Position numbers and translations under genes: made by a program. Of a DNA stretch of 64,000 bases, positions 7,308-16,955 are shown piece by piece. The DNA comes from Nocardia brasiliensis NBRC 14402. GTDB taxonomy: Bacteria > Actinomycetota > Actinomycetes > Mycobacteriales > Mycobacteriaceae. A model generated the notes under the pieces. It saw only the letters and a list, made by a program, of their open reading frames with translations, was not told where the DNA came from and did no database searches. Where the stretch lies: positions 1 to 64,000 of the forward strand of contig NZ_BAFT02000072.1 of the NCBI RefSeq assembly GCF_000308475.2. Reading direction: 5' to 3'. Numbering within the stretch: the stretch's first letter is position 1; each line of letters begins with the position of its first letter.

Positions 7308-9455
7308 ATGACCGATATCGCGGACGCGGTCGTCGAGGAACTCGGATCGGCTGTGGCCGAGACGATGCGGACGGTGCGGCCACGGATACCCGCCTCCCCC
7401 GCGGCGACGCTGGGCCGATTACGGCTGTCGAGCGATGAGTTCGGGGCGTATGCGTTCGGCGAGAGCGGGATTCGTGGTGAGCTGTCGCGGCTCGGGCAGT
7501 TACTGCCGGAACGGATACTCGGCGCGCTCGAGTTGCTGGTAGCCGAACTCGTCGTGCCGGTGGTGCCGAGCCTGGCCGCGCTGCTGCCCATGCCCGACGA
7601 CGGGCGGGCCGTCATGGTCGGTCACATGGTGGGCGCCGGTGCGACGACGACGGCGATCAACGAACTCGAGGCCTTCCGGCCCGGCGCACTGGCGCTGGTC
7701 GTGGCGCTGACCGCCCGGTTGAGCGAACACTGCGACGTTGTCGCACAACTGCGTTCGGCTCCGGTGCGCGACGCCGACGGCGCGCCGGACGAGGCCGCGG
7801 TCGCGGCGGCTCATGGCGCGTCCCACTTGGCACTGGGGGTGGCGGTGGCGGTGATCGTACTGCGCAATCTGGGGTATGGCGGTGATCCGGCGACGGTGGT
7901 CGGCGCCGCACTGACCGCGGCGTGTCCACTGCTGCGCGCTGCCCCGATGCCGGCCGCATACGACGCCGCGCGGATCGCGAAGATCCGCGCCGGGTATCTG
8001 TATCCGCGGTATTCCTCGGGTACCGTGCAGGCTCGCGACCATCGGTTCGCGCTGACCGAGTCGGACTTTCCCGATACCGCCGATTTCCGGGACAACGGTC
8101 TGGTGGTCGTGAGTCCGGCGGGGCTGGTGGTGCGGACCGGGACCGCCGATGCCGTCGTTCAGGTGCGGGTCGAGGTGTTCGACAGTCCACCGGCCGAGAT
8201 CGACGCGAGCGCATGGGACGAGGTGGTCGAGGTCGCTTGGACCGCGACCCGGGGCCTGGCATCGATACTCGGTGCGCCACAGTCCCCGGGCTACGGTGGC
8301 CACGGTTCGCTGGTCGAACAGACGCCGCCGTGGCCGGGTACCTACCGGGTCCGGGTGCATGCCACCGGCCGCGACGACGCCGACGGCGGGGAGTCCTACA
8401 AGCTGGCCGTGTGGCAGTCACCGGACACGGAAACGGTGGTGCACAAGCGGACCGATCGACTCGGGCACCGTTTGCGCGGCGAGGCCGAACCACCGCTCGT
8501 GGCCGAACCCGAGGACGCCTATCGCTGGGTCGAGAAGACCGCGCTCGCGGAAGCCGGGACGATCACCGTTGTCGCCGCGGTCGATCCCGAGACCGTGGTA
8601 CGGGCCTTCGGCGCCGACCCGGCCGTCCCCGAGCGAATGGATGAACTCGAGGAACGCGCGATGGAGCGTCCGTGGATCGCGGTGGCGTCCCTCACCGACG
8701 CGGTACTGGCGGTGGAGTACAACGGTTATCAAGGCAGCCGGGGCCCGGAGCTGCGCGCGCTGTCCCGCGGTACTCGCGCCGCGTCGCTGTACTGGAACGT
8801 CAACGGTCTGACTCAGTTGTCGTTCGCCGCCGACGGCCGGATCGTCGCCGCCTTCGAACTCGGTGAGCAGCAGCGCGATCGCACGCTCGAACCGATCTTG
8901 CGCGACCTGGATTTCGATGATTACCGCAACCGGATCGCCAAAGGGCTTGTCGCAGTGGAACGTTTCACCGGGAGCGCGTTCACCGAGAGTGATCTCGCCC
9001 GGGTGGCATCGGCCGGGATCGGCTTTGCCGTGCTGCCGTTGCTCGGTGAGCTCAACCCTGTGTCGCGCCGATCCGATGGATCTCGCGCCAATCGCGGGCA
9101 CGGCCCGCTTGGTGCCGACACCGACCTGCTGACGGAGCTGCCCACCGAACGCCAGCAGGCAATGGCGTGGTGGGCCGTCGGCCGAACTGCCGAATACGTG
9201 CAGTTGGTCGACGACCCCGACGTGGTCGCCTGCATCGAGACCCGCACTCTGACAGCGGAAGCCGAACTGCGCGCACGTCGATCGACCGTCGGTGACCGGA
9301 CGAACTACTGGTTCTGGTCCGCGCTGCACCAAGCCACCAACCCCGACCCACTGGGCGCCGCGATCGGTGCCCTCGACGCAGCCCGCTACGCGTGGGGCCC
9401 CGCCGCCGCCGACTTCGTCGACGAAGCCCGGATCGCCCTCGGCGATCTGCGCTAG
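7308..9455 (+). CDS. Large DUF6461-type protein of unknown function
   Basis: A 715-residue cytoplasmic protein without signal peptide. The first 230 residues are an alanine- and leucine-rich helical region of no known family. Residues about 235-390 contain a beta-rich module ending in YRVRVHATGRD and ESYKLAVWQSP, a pattern seen in many actinobacterial orphan proteins. Residues about 403-520 match the DUF6461 pattern (YRWVEKTALAEAGTITVV, VLAVEYNGYQG, RAASLYWNVNGLTQLSFAADG). The rest is helical and rich in tryptophan. The ATG at 7308 follows AGGGGGAA; upstream in-frame sequence looks noncoding. No function can be assigned. Confidence 0.7.
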   Translation: MTDIADAVVEELGSAVAETMRTVRPRIPASPAATLGRLRLSSDEFGAYAFGESGIRGELSRLGQLLPERILGALELLVAELVVPVVPSLAALLPMPDDGRAVMVGHMVGAGATTTAINELEAFRPGALALVVALTARLSEHCDVVAQLRSAPVRDADGAPDEAAVAAAHGASHLALGVAVAVIVLRNLGYGGDPATVVGAALTAACPLLRAAPMPAAYDAARIAKIRAGYLYPRYSSGTVQARDHRFALTESDFPDTADFRDNGLVVVSPAGLVVRTGTADAVVQVRVEVFDSPPAEIDASAWDEVVEVAWTATRGLASILGAPQSPGYGGHGSLVEQTPPWPGTYRVRVHATGRDDADGGESYKLAVWQSPDTETVVHKRTDRLGHRLRGEAEPPLVAEPEDAYRWVEKTALAEAGTITVVAAVDPETVVRAFGADPAVPERMDELEERAMERPWIAVASLTDAVLAVEYNGYQGSRGPELRALSRGTRAASLYWNVNGLTQLSFAADGRIVAAFELGEQQRDRTLEPILRDLDFDDYRNRIAKGLVAVERFTGSAFTESDLARVASAGIGFAVLPLLGELNPVSRRSDGSRANRGHGPLGADTDLLTELPTERQQAMAWWAVGRTAEYVQLVDDPDVVACIETRTLTAEAELRARRSTVGDRTNYWFWSALHQATNPDPLGAAIGALDAARYAWGPAAADFVDEARIALGDLR

Positions 9456-9705
9456 CCGACCACACAGCATGCCGACCGGACAACTGCGCGTATTCCGCTG
9501 TCGGGAAAGTTTTTTCGACACGCCTCTGAATCGGCGGAAGAGATTTGCCGACTGCCCGGATGGCCATCCCGTCGAAGCACCAGATCTGGCTCCTACATTC
9601 ACCTTTCGTCCGAAACTCTGTCGCAATCGCTTGCAAGCACCGCCGCGTGCTTGCCACCATCAGGGTGTTGCCGTTCCGATATTGATTCGATCGAGGAGGA
9701 ACATC

Positions 9706-10701
9706 TTGAAGTATGTCAAGTTGGGCTCGACCGGCCTGGATGTGTCGCGAATCTGCCTGGGCGCCTTGAGTTTCGGCGTGCCCGGCGACGGCGTCCACCG
9801 CTGGACCCTGGACCTCGAACAAGCACGGCCGATGATGCTGCACGCCCTGGAATCCGGCGTGAACTTCGTGGACACCGCGAACGTCTACTCCGCCGGGACC
9901 AGTGAACAGATCGTCGGGCAGATCCTGCGCGAATACGGCCATCGGGACGAGATCGTGCTGGCGACCAAGGTGCACGGGCGAACCCGCCCCGGCCCCAACG
10001 GCGTTGGACTGTCTCGCAAGGCGATCATGACCGAGATCGACAACAGCCTGCGCAGGCTCGGCACCGACTACGTCGACCTGTACCAGATCCACCGGTGGGA
10101 TCCGGCGACGCCGATCGAGACCACCATGCAGGCGCTGCACGACGTGGTGCAGGCGGGCAAGGCGCTGCACATCGGCGCGTCGTCGATGTGGGCGTGGCAG
10201 TTCGCCAAAGCCCAGTACACCGCCGAGCGCAACGGCTGGACCCCCTTCAGCACCATGCAGAATCATTACAACCTGATCTACCGCGAAGAAGAGCGGGAAA
10301 TGCTGCCCCTGTGCGCCGACCAGGGCATCGGCGTCATCCCGTGGAGCCCGCTGGCCCGGGGACGACTCACCAGGGAGTGGGACAGCGTCAGCGCCCGCAG
10401 CGAAACCGACGCGTTCGGCAAGACCCTCTACCGCGACACCGATCGCGAGATCGTCGACCGGCTCGGACAACTGGCCGCGAAACGGGAACTGCCGATGGCG
10501 CAACTCGCGCTCGCCTGGATGCTCGCCAAGCCGACGATCACCTCCCCCATCGTCGGCGCCACCAAGATGAGCCATCTCCAAGACGCCATCGATGCCCTGG
10601 ACGTGGAACTCGACGAGGAAGAGATCAACTACCTCGAAGAGCCGTACCAGCCGCACAGCGTCGTCGGACATCCCATCACCGAGCTGCCGGGCCAGCACTG
10701 A
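9706..10701 (+). CDS. Aldo/keto reductase
   Basis: A 331-residue NADPH-dependent (beta/alpha)8 oxidoreductase. Motifs: KYVKLGSTGLDVSRICLGALSFG at the N terminus, NFVDTANVYSAGTSEQIVG with the catalytic Asp and Tyr, LATKV with the catalytic Lys, DYVDLYQIHRWD with the active-site His, the strand end VIPWSPLARGRL, and SPIVGATKMSHLQDAIDAL for cofactor phosphate. The start is a TTG at 9706 supported by GAGGAGG eight bases upstream and by alignment of the KLG opening. It lies next to the NRPS cluster but is convergent with its first gene, and membership in that cluster is unproven. Confidence 0.85.
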   Translation: MKYVKLGSTGLDVSRICLGALSFGVPGDGVHRWTLDLEQARPMMLHALESGVNFVDTANVYSAGTSEQIVGQILREYGHRDEIVLATKVHGRTRPGPNGVGLSRKAIMTEIDNSLRRLGTDYVDLYQIHRWDPATPIETTMQALHDVVQAGKALHIGASSMWAWQFAKAQYTAERNGWTPFSTMQNHYNLIYREEEREMLPLCADQGIGVIPWSPLARGRLTREWDSVSARSETDAFGKTLYRDTDREIVDRLGQLAAKRELPMAQLALAWMLAKPTITSPIVGATKMSHLQDAIDALDVELDEEEINYLEEPYQPHSVVGHPITELPGQH

Positions 10702-10716
10702 GGCGCGCGACACGGC

Positions 10717-12279
10717 TCAGCTTTCCCGGATGACCGGCTCGTCCAAGGCCTTCGGGAATCGGGCCAGTAGATCGGTGAACTGGTCGGCCAGTTCGCGGGC
10801 GTGTTCGGCGCTGAGCTGATCTCCGCGATAGGCCACCAGCCCGATCAGGTGTCCGTCCCGTTGCGCCATGGTCACCGTCAGGCCGAATTTGGCGTTGTCG
10901 CTGCGCAGGGTGTCGTTCAGTACCGGCGTCAGCCGGGTCCCGCCCAGCTCCGTGGCGTGGCCGTCCAGCAGGTTCATGTTCAGCGTGACGTTCACATAGG
11001 GCGTATGCCCGAACCGCCGGGCCGGATTCAGCCGGGCGACCACGTCGTCGAACTCGACGGCCTGGTGCTCCAGCGCACCGAGCGCCGTGCCGCGTATCCG
11101 CAGCAGCACATCCAGCACGGTGCTGTCCGTGGTCACCCGGGAACGCAGCACCGCGGTGTTCAGACAGGGGCCGAGCAGATCGACGAATCGGGGCTGATTC
11201 CGGTTCGCCGTCGGCGACCCGATGGTGACATCGTCGAGGCCGGTCCACCGATGCAAGGTCACCATCAGCGCGGTGGCGGCCACCATGAACCAGCTGACGC
11301 CGTGCTCGGACTGCGCCGCGCGCAGCGAATCCAACAGCCCTTCGGGCAACGGAATCTGGAACGCGCCGTTCGGTTCCGGCGCGCTCGGCGCGGGCAACGG
11401 CGTATCCGCGGATGCGCCCGCCAAGGTGGCTGCCCAGTAGTCCAGATCGGCGTTCCAGGAATCGCTGTCCCGCTGTGCCTCTTGGTAAGCGGCGAATTCT
11501 CGATACTGCACGACCGGGCGCGGCCGTTGCGCTGCGGCGTAATGCCGGTCCAGCTCCGCGAGCAGGACGGGAATCGACTCCCCGTCGATCACCAGGTGAT
11601 GCAGGCAGAGCAGCAGCGCCTGGCGGCCGGCGCCGAGCTCGCCGAGGGCGACCCGCAGCAGCTCGCCGGACGCGAGATCGAAGGGCGTGCGCAGGGCTGC
11701 GGCCTGCCATTGCGTCATGCCTTCGGGGGCATCGCGCAGGTCGAGCAGTTCCAGCGGCGGCACCCACGGTTCCCGCAGCCGCACGGAAAGCGCGAAATCG
11801 TCGTCGACGAATCGGGTGCGCAATATCTCGTACTCGGCCACCAGTCGACCCAGCGCGGTACGCAGCCGGTCGGGGTCGAGCCGCCCTTCTACCAGCCAGG
11901 CGAGCGGCACATGATTGCGCACGCTCGGATCGATCAGTTCGGCCAGCCAGATCCGCCGCTGGAAAGCGGTCATTGCCAAGGGAACATCGGTGACAACGGC
12001 TTCCGGCGGCGCTGTCGCAGGCGCCGCCGAACCCAGCACATGCTCGGTGAATTCGGCCAGCCGGGAATGCTCGAACAGCGTCCGGATCGGGATCCGCACC
12101 CCGAACTGCTCTCCTACCGCACTCAGCAGTGCACCGGCCAGCACGGAATGCCCGCCCAGGGTGAAGAACGAGTCATCCGGCTCGATCCCGTCCTGCCCCA
12201 GCACCTGCTCCCATACGGCGGCCATCCGGCGCATCGCCTCCTGACCGTCGGATAGCGGAATACTCGAAACGGCGTCCAT
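10717..12279 (-). CDS. NRPS didomain protein: PCP-condensation
   Basis: A 520-residue two-domain nonribosomal peptide synthetase. Residues 12-82 form a carrier protein with the phosphopantetheine serine in SFFTLGGHSVLAG (Ser45). Residues 98-515 form a condensation domain with the complete catalytic motif LHHLVIDGES (His227, His228, Asp232) and downstream WTGLDDVTIGSPTANRNQP and NTAVLRSRV. Carrier before condensation, with no adenylation domain, means the carrier must be charged by a separate A domain, most simply the divergent A-PCP gene next door. The C domain could condense or release the chain. It is divergent from the A-PCP gene across 192 bp. Confidence 0.9.
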   Translation of the reverse strand: MDAVSSIPLSDGQEAMRRMAAVWEQVLGQDGIEPDDSFFTLGGHSVLAGALLSAVGEQFGVRIPIRTLFEHSRLAEFTEHVLGSAAPATAPPEAVVTDVPLAMTAFQRRIWLAELIDPSVRNHVPLAWLVEGRLDPDRLRTALGRLVAEYEILRTRFVDDDFALSVRLREPWVPPLELLDLRDAPEGMTQWQAAALRTPFDLASGELLRVALGELGAGRQALLLCLHHLVIDGESIPVLLAELDRHYAAAQRPRPVVQYREFAAYQEAQRDSDSWNADLDYWAATLAGASADTPLPAPSAPEPNGAFQIPLPEGLLDSLRAAQSEHGVSWFMVAATALMVTLHRWTGLDDVTIGSPTANRNQPRFVDLLGPCLNTAVLRSRVTTDSTVLDVLLRIRGTALGALEHQAVEFDDVVARLNPARRFGHTPYVNVTLNMNLLDGHATELGGTRLTPVLNDTLRSDNAKFGLTVTMAQRDGHLIGLVAYRGDQLSAEHARELADQFTDLLARFPKALDEPVIRES

Positions 12280-12471
12280 GAGCGTGGCGTCTCCTCATCT
12301 CGCGGCGTGCGGGAGCCGCGGTGCGGTCCTGCGGTCGTCCGAGGAATTTCCTCATGTTCAGTTATGCCAGTCCGGGGCGCTCGACCGTCCCTGACGTTCG
12401 ACAGGATGACTCGGCCACCGGCCCGTGATCGGATTGAGGCTCGGTAATCGATCCACCCACGGGGGATGAGG

Positions 12472-14253
12472 ATGTCGAACGAAAACCTGCTGCACACTTC
12501 GGTTCTCGATCAGGCGAAGGAGGCCACGGCCTGGCTCGACAGTGCCGGACAGCCACTGACCTATCAGGATTTGATCGAGCGGTCCGGACAGCTCGCGCGG
12601 CGTCTGACCGACGCGGGCGCCGGTCCCGGCCGGCGGGTCGCGCTGTTCCTGGAGCGCGGAGCCGACATGGCGGTCGCGATGCTCGGCGCGCTGCGCGCCG
12701 GTGCGGCTTTCGTGCCGCTCGGCCTGCAGGAACCCGCCCCTCGACTGGCGCTGATCCTCGCGGACTGCGCACCGGCCGTGACGCTGGTACACGACGCGAC
12801 GGCGGACCGGTTCCGGCAGCACCGCGTCCGCACCCTGCACATAGCCGGCAACGGCGATGGCGAACCGGCCGACGCCGGCACGCCGGACGATCCCGCGTAC
12901 GTCGTGTACACCTCCGGATCGTCCGGCACGCCCAAAGGCGTGGTCGTCGAGCACCGTAACCTCACGCCGCATCTGGCCTGGCTGGCCGAGCGACTACCGC
13001 TCGGGCCGGGCGACCGGCTGTTGCAGGTGGCACCGTACACATTCGACGCGTCGCTGACCGACTTCTTCTGGCCGCTCGGCGCGGGCGCCGCGGTGATCTC
13101 ACTCGCCGAGGGCGAACATCTGGACCCACTCGCCATCGCGACCGCGCTCGTCGAGCACGAGATCACCGCGGTCCGGCTCCCTCCGGCGATACTGTCGCTG
13201 CTGCTCGGCGAACCGGAATTCCGCAAGGCGACCGGCCTGCGGTACCTGATCAGCGGCGGGGATCGGCTGCCGACCTCGGTGGCCCGCCGAATCACCGAAA
13301 TACTGCCCGGGGTAAGGCTTTTCAACCGGTACGGACCGACCGAAGCGGCCGTGGCGGTGACCTACCACGAGTTCGATGCCGGCACGGACGACGGGCCGGA
13401 GGTACCGATCGGCCGTGGCATCACCGGCGCCGAGCTGCGTATCGCACCGGACGAGGAGTTGCTGATCGGTGGCACCTGCGTCGCGCGTGGCTACCTCGGC
13501 GACGCCGCGCTCACGGCGCAGCGTTTCGTCCGGCTGCCGAACCGGGGCCGGGTATTCCGGTCCGGTGATCGCGTCCGGATGACCGCTGCGGGTGTGCTGG
13601 AGTTCCTCGGCCGCAACGACGATCAGGTCCAGATCAACGGACTCCGGGTGGAGATCGGGGAAGTACAGTTCGCGCTGCGCGCACATCCGGGCGTCGCGGA
13701 CTGCGTGATCCTGCCCCAGGATCAGACGCTCACCGCGTATGTGGTGCCCGCGGCGAACCGACGGCCGGCCGAGGAGATACAGGATTACCTGCGGGACCGG
13801 CTGCCGGGCCACATGGTGCCGACCGCGATCACGTTCGTGGATCGGTTGCCGATGACCGACCGGGGCAAAGTAGATCTCGCGGCCTTGCGCGCCGCGCACG
13901 CCACGAGCACGGTGCGCACCACGAACAGCCCGACCCCCACCGCGGGCCCGGTGCGGGAGGTGGTTCGCCGGGTGTGGTCGCAAGTGCTGGGCGGCGTCGA
14001 ATTGCGCGAACACGACGACTTCTTCCACCGCGGCGGACATTCGCTGCTCGCGGTGCACGCGGTGGGCCGGATCCGCGCCGATCTGGGCCATCACGTGCCG
14101 ATGCGGATCATGTTCGAAAAGACGACCCTAGGAGAGTTCACCAAGGCCGTCACGAAAATCGTCGGCTCCGCCGAGACGGCACCGCACGGGCAGGGGCGCC
14201 GCGGTGCCGGTCGGCCGTCGAAAGACCTTATCCCGGAACAGGTCCGGGAATGA
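12472..14253 (+). CDS. NRPS adenylation-PCP module with unusual code
   Basis: A 593-residue free-standing A-PCP protein. The A domain shows A3 YTSGSSGTPKGV (about residue 146), A4 YTFDASLTDFF, A5 NRYGPTEAAVAV, A7 RSGDRVR, A8 GRNDDQVQINGLRVEIGEV and the A10 lysine in DRGKVDL. The carrier has DFFHRGGHSLLAV (serine near 523). Hand alignment to GrsA gives the ten-residue code D-A-T-R-I-G-R-V-A-K, which I do not recognise; two arginines in the pocket could suit an acidic group, but that is speculation. A basic tail follows the carrier. Its 3' end overlaps the convergent FHA gene by 26 bp. Confidence 0.9.
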   Translation: MSNENLLHTSVLDQAKEATAWLDSAGQPLTYQDLIERSGQLARRLTDAGAGPGRRVALFLERGADMAVAMLGALRAGAAFVPLGLQEPAPRLALILADCAPAVTLVHDATADRFRQHRVRTLHIAGNGDGEPADAGTPDDPAYVVYTSGSSGTPKGVVVEHRNLTPHLAWLAERLPLGPGDRLLQVAPYTFDASLTDFFWPLGAGAAVISLAEGEHLDPLAIATALVEHEITAVRLPPAILSLLLGEPEFRKATGLRYLISGGDRLPTSVARRITEILPGVRLFNRYGPTEAAVAVTYHEFDAGTDDGPEVPIGRGITGAELRIAPDEELLIGGTCVARGYLGDAALTAQRFVRLPNRGRVFRSGDRVRMTAAGVLEFLGRNDDQVQINGLRVEIGEVQFALRAHPGVADCVILPQDQTLTAYVVPAANRRPAEEIQDYLRDRLPGHMVPTAITFVDRLPMTDRGKVDLAALRAAHATSTVRTTNSPTPTAGPVREVVRRVWSQVLGGVELREHDDFFHRGGHSLLAVHAVGRIRADLGHHVPMRIMFEKTTLGEFTKAVTKIVGSAETAPHGQGRRGAGRPSKDLIPEQVRE

Positions 14254-14926
14254 GGCCGAGATGCTCGGGGCGCACCAGGTCGAACTTCAGCGCCTGCGTC
14301 ACCAGGGTGACCCGCTTCCACGCCCGGGTCATGCCGCGCGGGGCCACGATCCCGAGTTTCGTTGCCAGATAGTCGATGTGATAGTTGACCGCGGAGCGAC
14401 CGAGCGGCCGGGCGGCGGCGGACAACCGAGCCGAGACCTGCGCCGGGGTAGGTACCGCCGACACACCACAGTCCCGCAATCCCGGCTCACACAGGCAGAC
14501 CAGCACCTGGAAATACCGGCTTTCCTCGTCCAGCAACGGAATTCCGGCGCCATCCGGCTCGGCGATGGATCCGCGGTCGGGGGCGTAGACGGTGAAGCTG
14601 TTGCCCCCGGCACCCACGCTCAGCGTCACCCGGCTCAGCTCGAAGGGAATCGGCACCCCGGCCCGGCCGGGCCGCACCTTCACGTATTCCCCTGCCCCCT
14701 CCAGGTTCTCCACGCAGTAGGTACCCACCGTGCCGCAGTTCGACATCAGCCAATAGTCACCGAAGGCATGGATCCGGCCCGCGGTCAGCTCCTGGTCCGC
14801 GCCGACGGCGATCTCCCCGCCCTGCCAGCCGAACAACACACTGTCGCCGTTGGGCAACTCCACGACCGGTGACGGCCCGTCGAGACAGATCAGCAGTGAC
14901 CGATCGGTGCGTTCAGCCCGCGACAT
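14228..14926 (-). CDS. FHA-like/winged-helix regulator of the cluster
   Basis: A 232-residue protein. The N-terminal half is beta-rich with a forkhead-associated-like pattern (FGWQGGEIAVGADQELTAG, then FGDYWLMSNCGTVGTYCVEN and SFTVYAPD). The C-terminal half is helical with a putative DNA-binding region (TPAQVSARLSAAARPLGRSAVNYHIDYLATKLG). FHA domains bind phosphothreonine, so a kinase-regulated transcription factor is a reasonable inference. The ATG at 14926 overlaps the end of the upstream condensation gene by 14 bp, implying translational coupling, and its own 3' end overlaps the A-PCP gene antisense. It is the last gene of the four-gene KS operon. Confidence 0.6.
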   Translation of the reverse strand: MSRAERTDRSLLICLDGPSPVVELPNGDSVLFGWQGGEIAVGADQELTAGRIHAFGDYWLMSNCGTVGTYCVENLEGAGEYVKVRPGRAGVPIPFELSRVTLSVGAGGNSFTVYAPDRGSIAEPDGAGIPLLDEESRYFQVLVCLCEPGLRDCGVSAVPTPAQVSARLSAAARPLGRSAVNYHIDYLATKLGIVAPRGMTRAWKRVTLVTQALKFDLVRPEHLGLIPGPVPG

Positions 14927-16154
14927 GACCTGTGCCCACAAAGGATTCGCCGATGACGTGCGCGATTTCGGTCGCGGCGGCCGCAGGCACGATCGTCGGA
15001 TCGTGATCGATGCGCAACGACAACTCCCCCTCGTCATGGACGGCCATGACAACCACCGGATCCTCGACCCGGTTACCCGACGGGTACCTGAAGGTGCCTG
15101 CCACGCCGTCCAGCACCGGCACCGGGCGATGCGTGCGATCGACGACGGTCAGCACGAGATCGAGGTGGCCGGTCCACGGCGCATGGGACGCTCTGGCGGC
15201 GCGCACGACTTCGTCGAACGGGGTATCCACGAATTCCAGGTCCTCCCACCAACTCTCGCGAACACCCTCGCCCTGCGGGTTGGCCAGCACCGTGTTGATG
15301 AAGCAGCCGACCACCCCCGCCTCGTCGTGGCCGCCCCAGGTATAGGCGACAGGCGCGGTTCCCGGTATCCGGGCCAGCGCCGTGTGGCAGGCGGCCAGCA
15401 ACACCGAGAACGGCCGATCCGTGGCTGATTCCGGCAGTACGATGTGCTGCCAGGCGGTGGCCAGCCCACCCGGTTCACCCGGGTCCCGGTCGCTGCCCCA
15501 CCGCCCGGGCCCCGCGTCCCGCACCCGGGATATCCAGTGCGCCAACGCCTCCGGAGCGCTGGCCGCGTGTTCCTTCGCCAGCCGTCGCTGCACCACCTCC
15601 CGATAACGGCTCAGTTCCGTGGCGGCGACCGAATCCGGCACCTGCTCCGCGCTCTGATAACCGGACATCAGCTCGTCCAGCACCAGGCCGGTGGATTCAC
15701 CGTCACAGACGAGGTGGTCGAATCCGATGGCCAGCAGATCCCGCTTCTCGTCCCTGGCCAGCAGCACCCGGAACGAACCACGCCGGGCGGGCCAGTCGGC
15801 CAACGCGGCCCATACCGCGCTGTCGGTGTCCGAGGACACGATTTCCTGCACGATCGGATCCGCGGGTACCGGACGTATGCGCAGTACGGGCACGCCGCCG
15901 ACCGTGTCCGCCACCCCGCGCAACGCCGGATGCCGCAGCAGGACCGAGCGCGTCGCCCGTTCCAGCCGGGCGGCCGACAACAGGCCGGGCGGGAATTCCA
16001 TGAAGACCGGCAGGATCCTGACCCGGTCGAGTGGGTCGGCGGACCGGGTGTGCTGGAACCTCCGCTGGGCGCCGGTCAGCGGCATCAGCTCGTCGGCTCC
16101 CTGGTGGACGTTCGCGAAATGTTTGAGATAGGTCCTGGTGATACTCCGATGCAA
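14913..16154 (-). CDS. Free-standing NRPS condensation-like domain
   Basis: A 413-residue single-domain protein of the condensation/acyltransferase superfamily. The catalytic motif reads FDHLVCDGES: the first His of HHxxxDG is Asp146, while the catalytic second His (147) and Asp151 remain, as in some active C domains and acyltransferases. Other C-domain landmarks are MPLTGAQRRFQHT near the start and HDEAGVVGCFINTVL. The start is a TTG at 16154, supported by GGAGG seven bases upstream. It follows the thioesterase by 51 bp in one operon and could join two carrier-bound intermediates made by the separate modules. Confidence 0.82.
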   Translation of the reverse strand: MHRSITRTYLKHFANVHQGADELMPLTGAQRRFQHTRSADPLDRVRILPVFMEFPPGLLSAARLERATRSVLLRHPALRGVADTVGGVPVLRIRPVPADPIVQEIVSSDTDSAVWAALADWPARRGSFRVLLARDEKRDLLAIGFDHLVCDGESTGLVLDELMSGYQSAEQVPDSVAATELSRYREVVQRRLAKEHAASAPEALAHWISRVRDAGPGRWGSDRDPGEPGGLATAWQHIVLPESATDRPFSVLLAACHTALARIPGTAPVAYTWGGHDEAGVVGCFINTVLANPQGEGVRESWWEDLEFVDTPFDEVVRAARASHAPWTGHLDLVLTVVDRTHRPVPVLDGVAGTFRYPSGNRVEDPVVVMAVHDEGELSLRIDHDPTIVPAAAATEIAHVIGESFVGTGHVAG

Positions 16155-16205
16155 GACTGACCTCCACTCTCTGTTGTTCCAGCGCCCCGGCGACCTCCCC
16201 GCCAG

Positions 16206-16955
16206 TCATCTGGTCATGCCTCGCTCGGCTCGAATCAGATCGGCGCGTACGGTGTCGCTGAGCAGCCTGCCCAGGCCCTCGGGGTCCGCCCGGGTGTGGA
16301 AATGACCTCCCGGCCGCCCGAGCGACTCGAAGGCCCCGTCGGTGTGCTCCTGCCATCCCGCCATCAAGTCCCCGCCACTGGACTCCTCGGCACCGGCGAT
16401 GGCGGTGACGGGGCAACGCAGCCGGGGTCGGGGGGCGTGCTCGTAGGTCTCCAGCACCTGGAGATCCGCGCGATAGCAGGCCAGTGCGGCGGCCCGCAGA
16501 TCCTTGTCGGAATCGGTCGCAGCGGGCAGCGGGCCCCAGAGTCGTTCGATCCGGGCATGCAGCTCGGCATCGTCGAGCAGGTGCAACGGCTCGGCCCGCG
16601 CGCGCAGTGGCGGCGGCGGACACGAGGAGAGGAAAAGCCGTAATGGCTTCGCCCCCAAGGCTCTTGCCACCTCGTAGGCAACGAGCGCGCCCAGGCTGTG
16701 ACCGAACAGCGCGAACGGCGGGGTGAACTGCACCCGCGCAAGGATCTCGCGCACCAATTCCGGCATCGATGTGAACGCCTGCGCCCCGAGATCGTGCGCC
16801 CTGCCCGGCGGCTGGACGGCCACCAGTCGCAATCCGGGCGTATACGCGGCCCACCGCGCGTACTCCCCCGCCGCACCGCCCGCGTGCGGAAAGCAGTACA
16901 TGGTGGCTACTGCGGTGGCCGGCGCCGGGCGCTCGATCACCCGTACTCCGGTCAT
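16206..16955 (-). CDS. Type II thioesterase
   Basis: A 249-residue external thioesterase of the kind that removes wrong acyl groups from carrier proteins. The alpha/beta-hydrolase signs are YCFPHAGGAAGEY near the oxyanion region, the nucleophile elbow LFGHSLGALVAYE (Ser87), and the C-terminal histidine in GRPGGHFHTRADP. Its ATG overlaps the stop of the ACP-KS-ACP gene as ATGA, so the two are translationally coupled. The cluster holds a second type II enzyme at 19843 and no integrated thioesterase domain. Confidence 0.93.
   Translation of the reverse strand: MTGVRVIERPAPATAVATMYCFPHAGGAAGEYARWAAYTPGLRLVAVQPPGRAHDLGAQAFTSMPELVREILARVQFTPPFALFGHSLGALVAYEVARALGAKPLRLFLSSCPPPPLRARAEPLHLLDDAELHARIERLWGPLPAATDSDKDLRAAALACYRADLQVLETYEHAPRPRLRCPVTAIAGAEESSGGDLMAGWQEHTDGAFESLGRPGGHFHTRADPEGLGRLLSDTVRADLIRAERGMTR

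Noticed and set aside
9052..10713. A 553-residue open frame on the minus strand opposite the aldo/keto reductase
   Set aside because: It mirrors a clearly real gene on the plus strand and has no family motif; long antisense frames are expected at this GC content.
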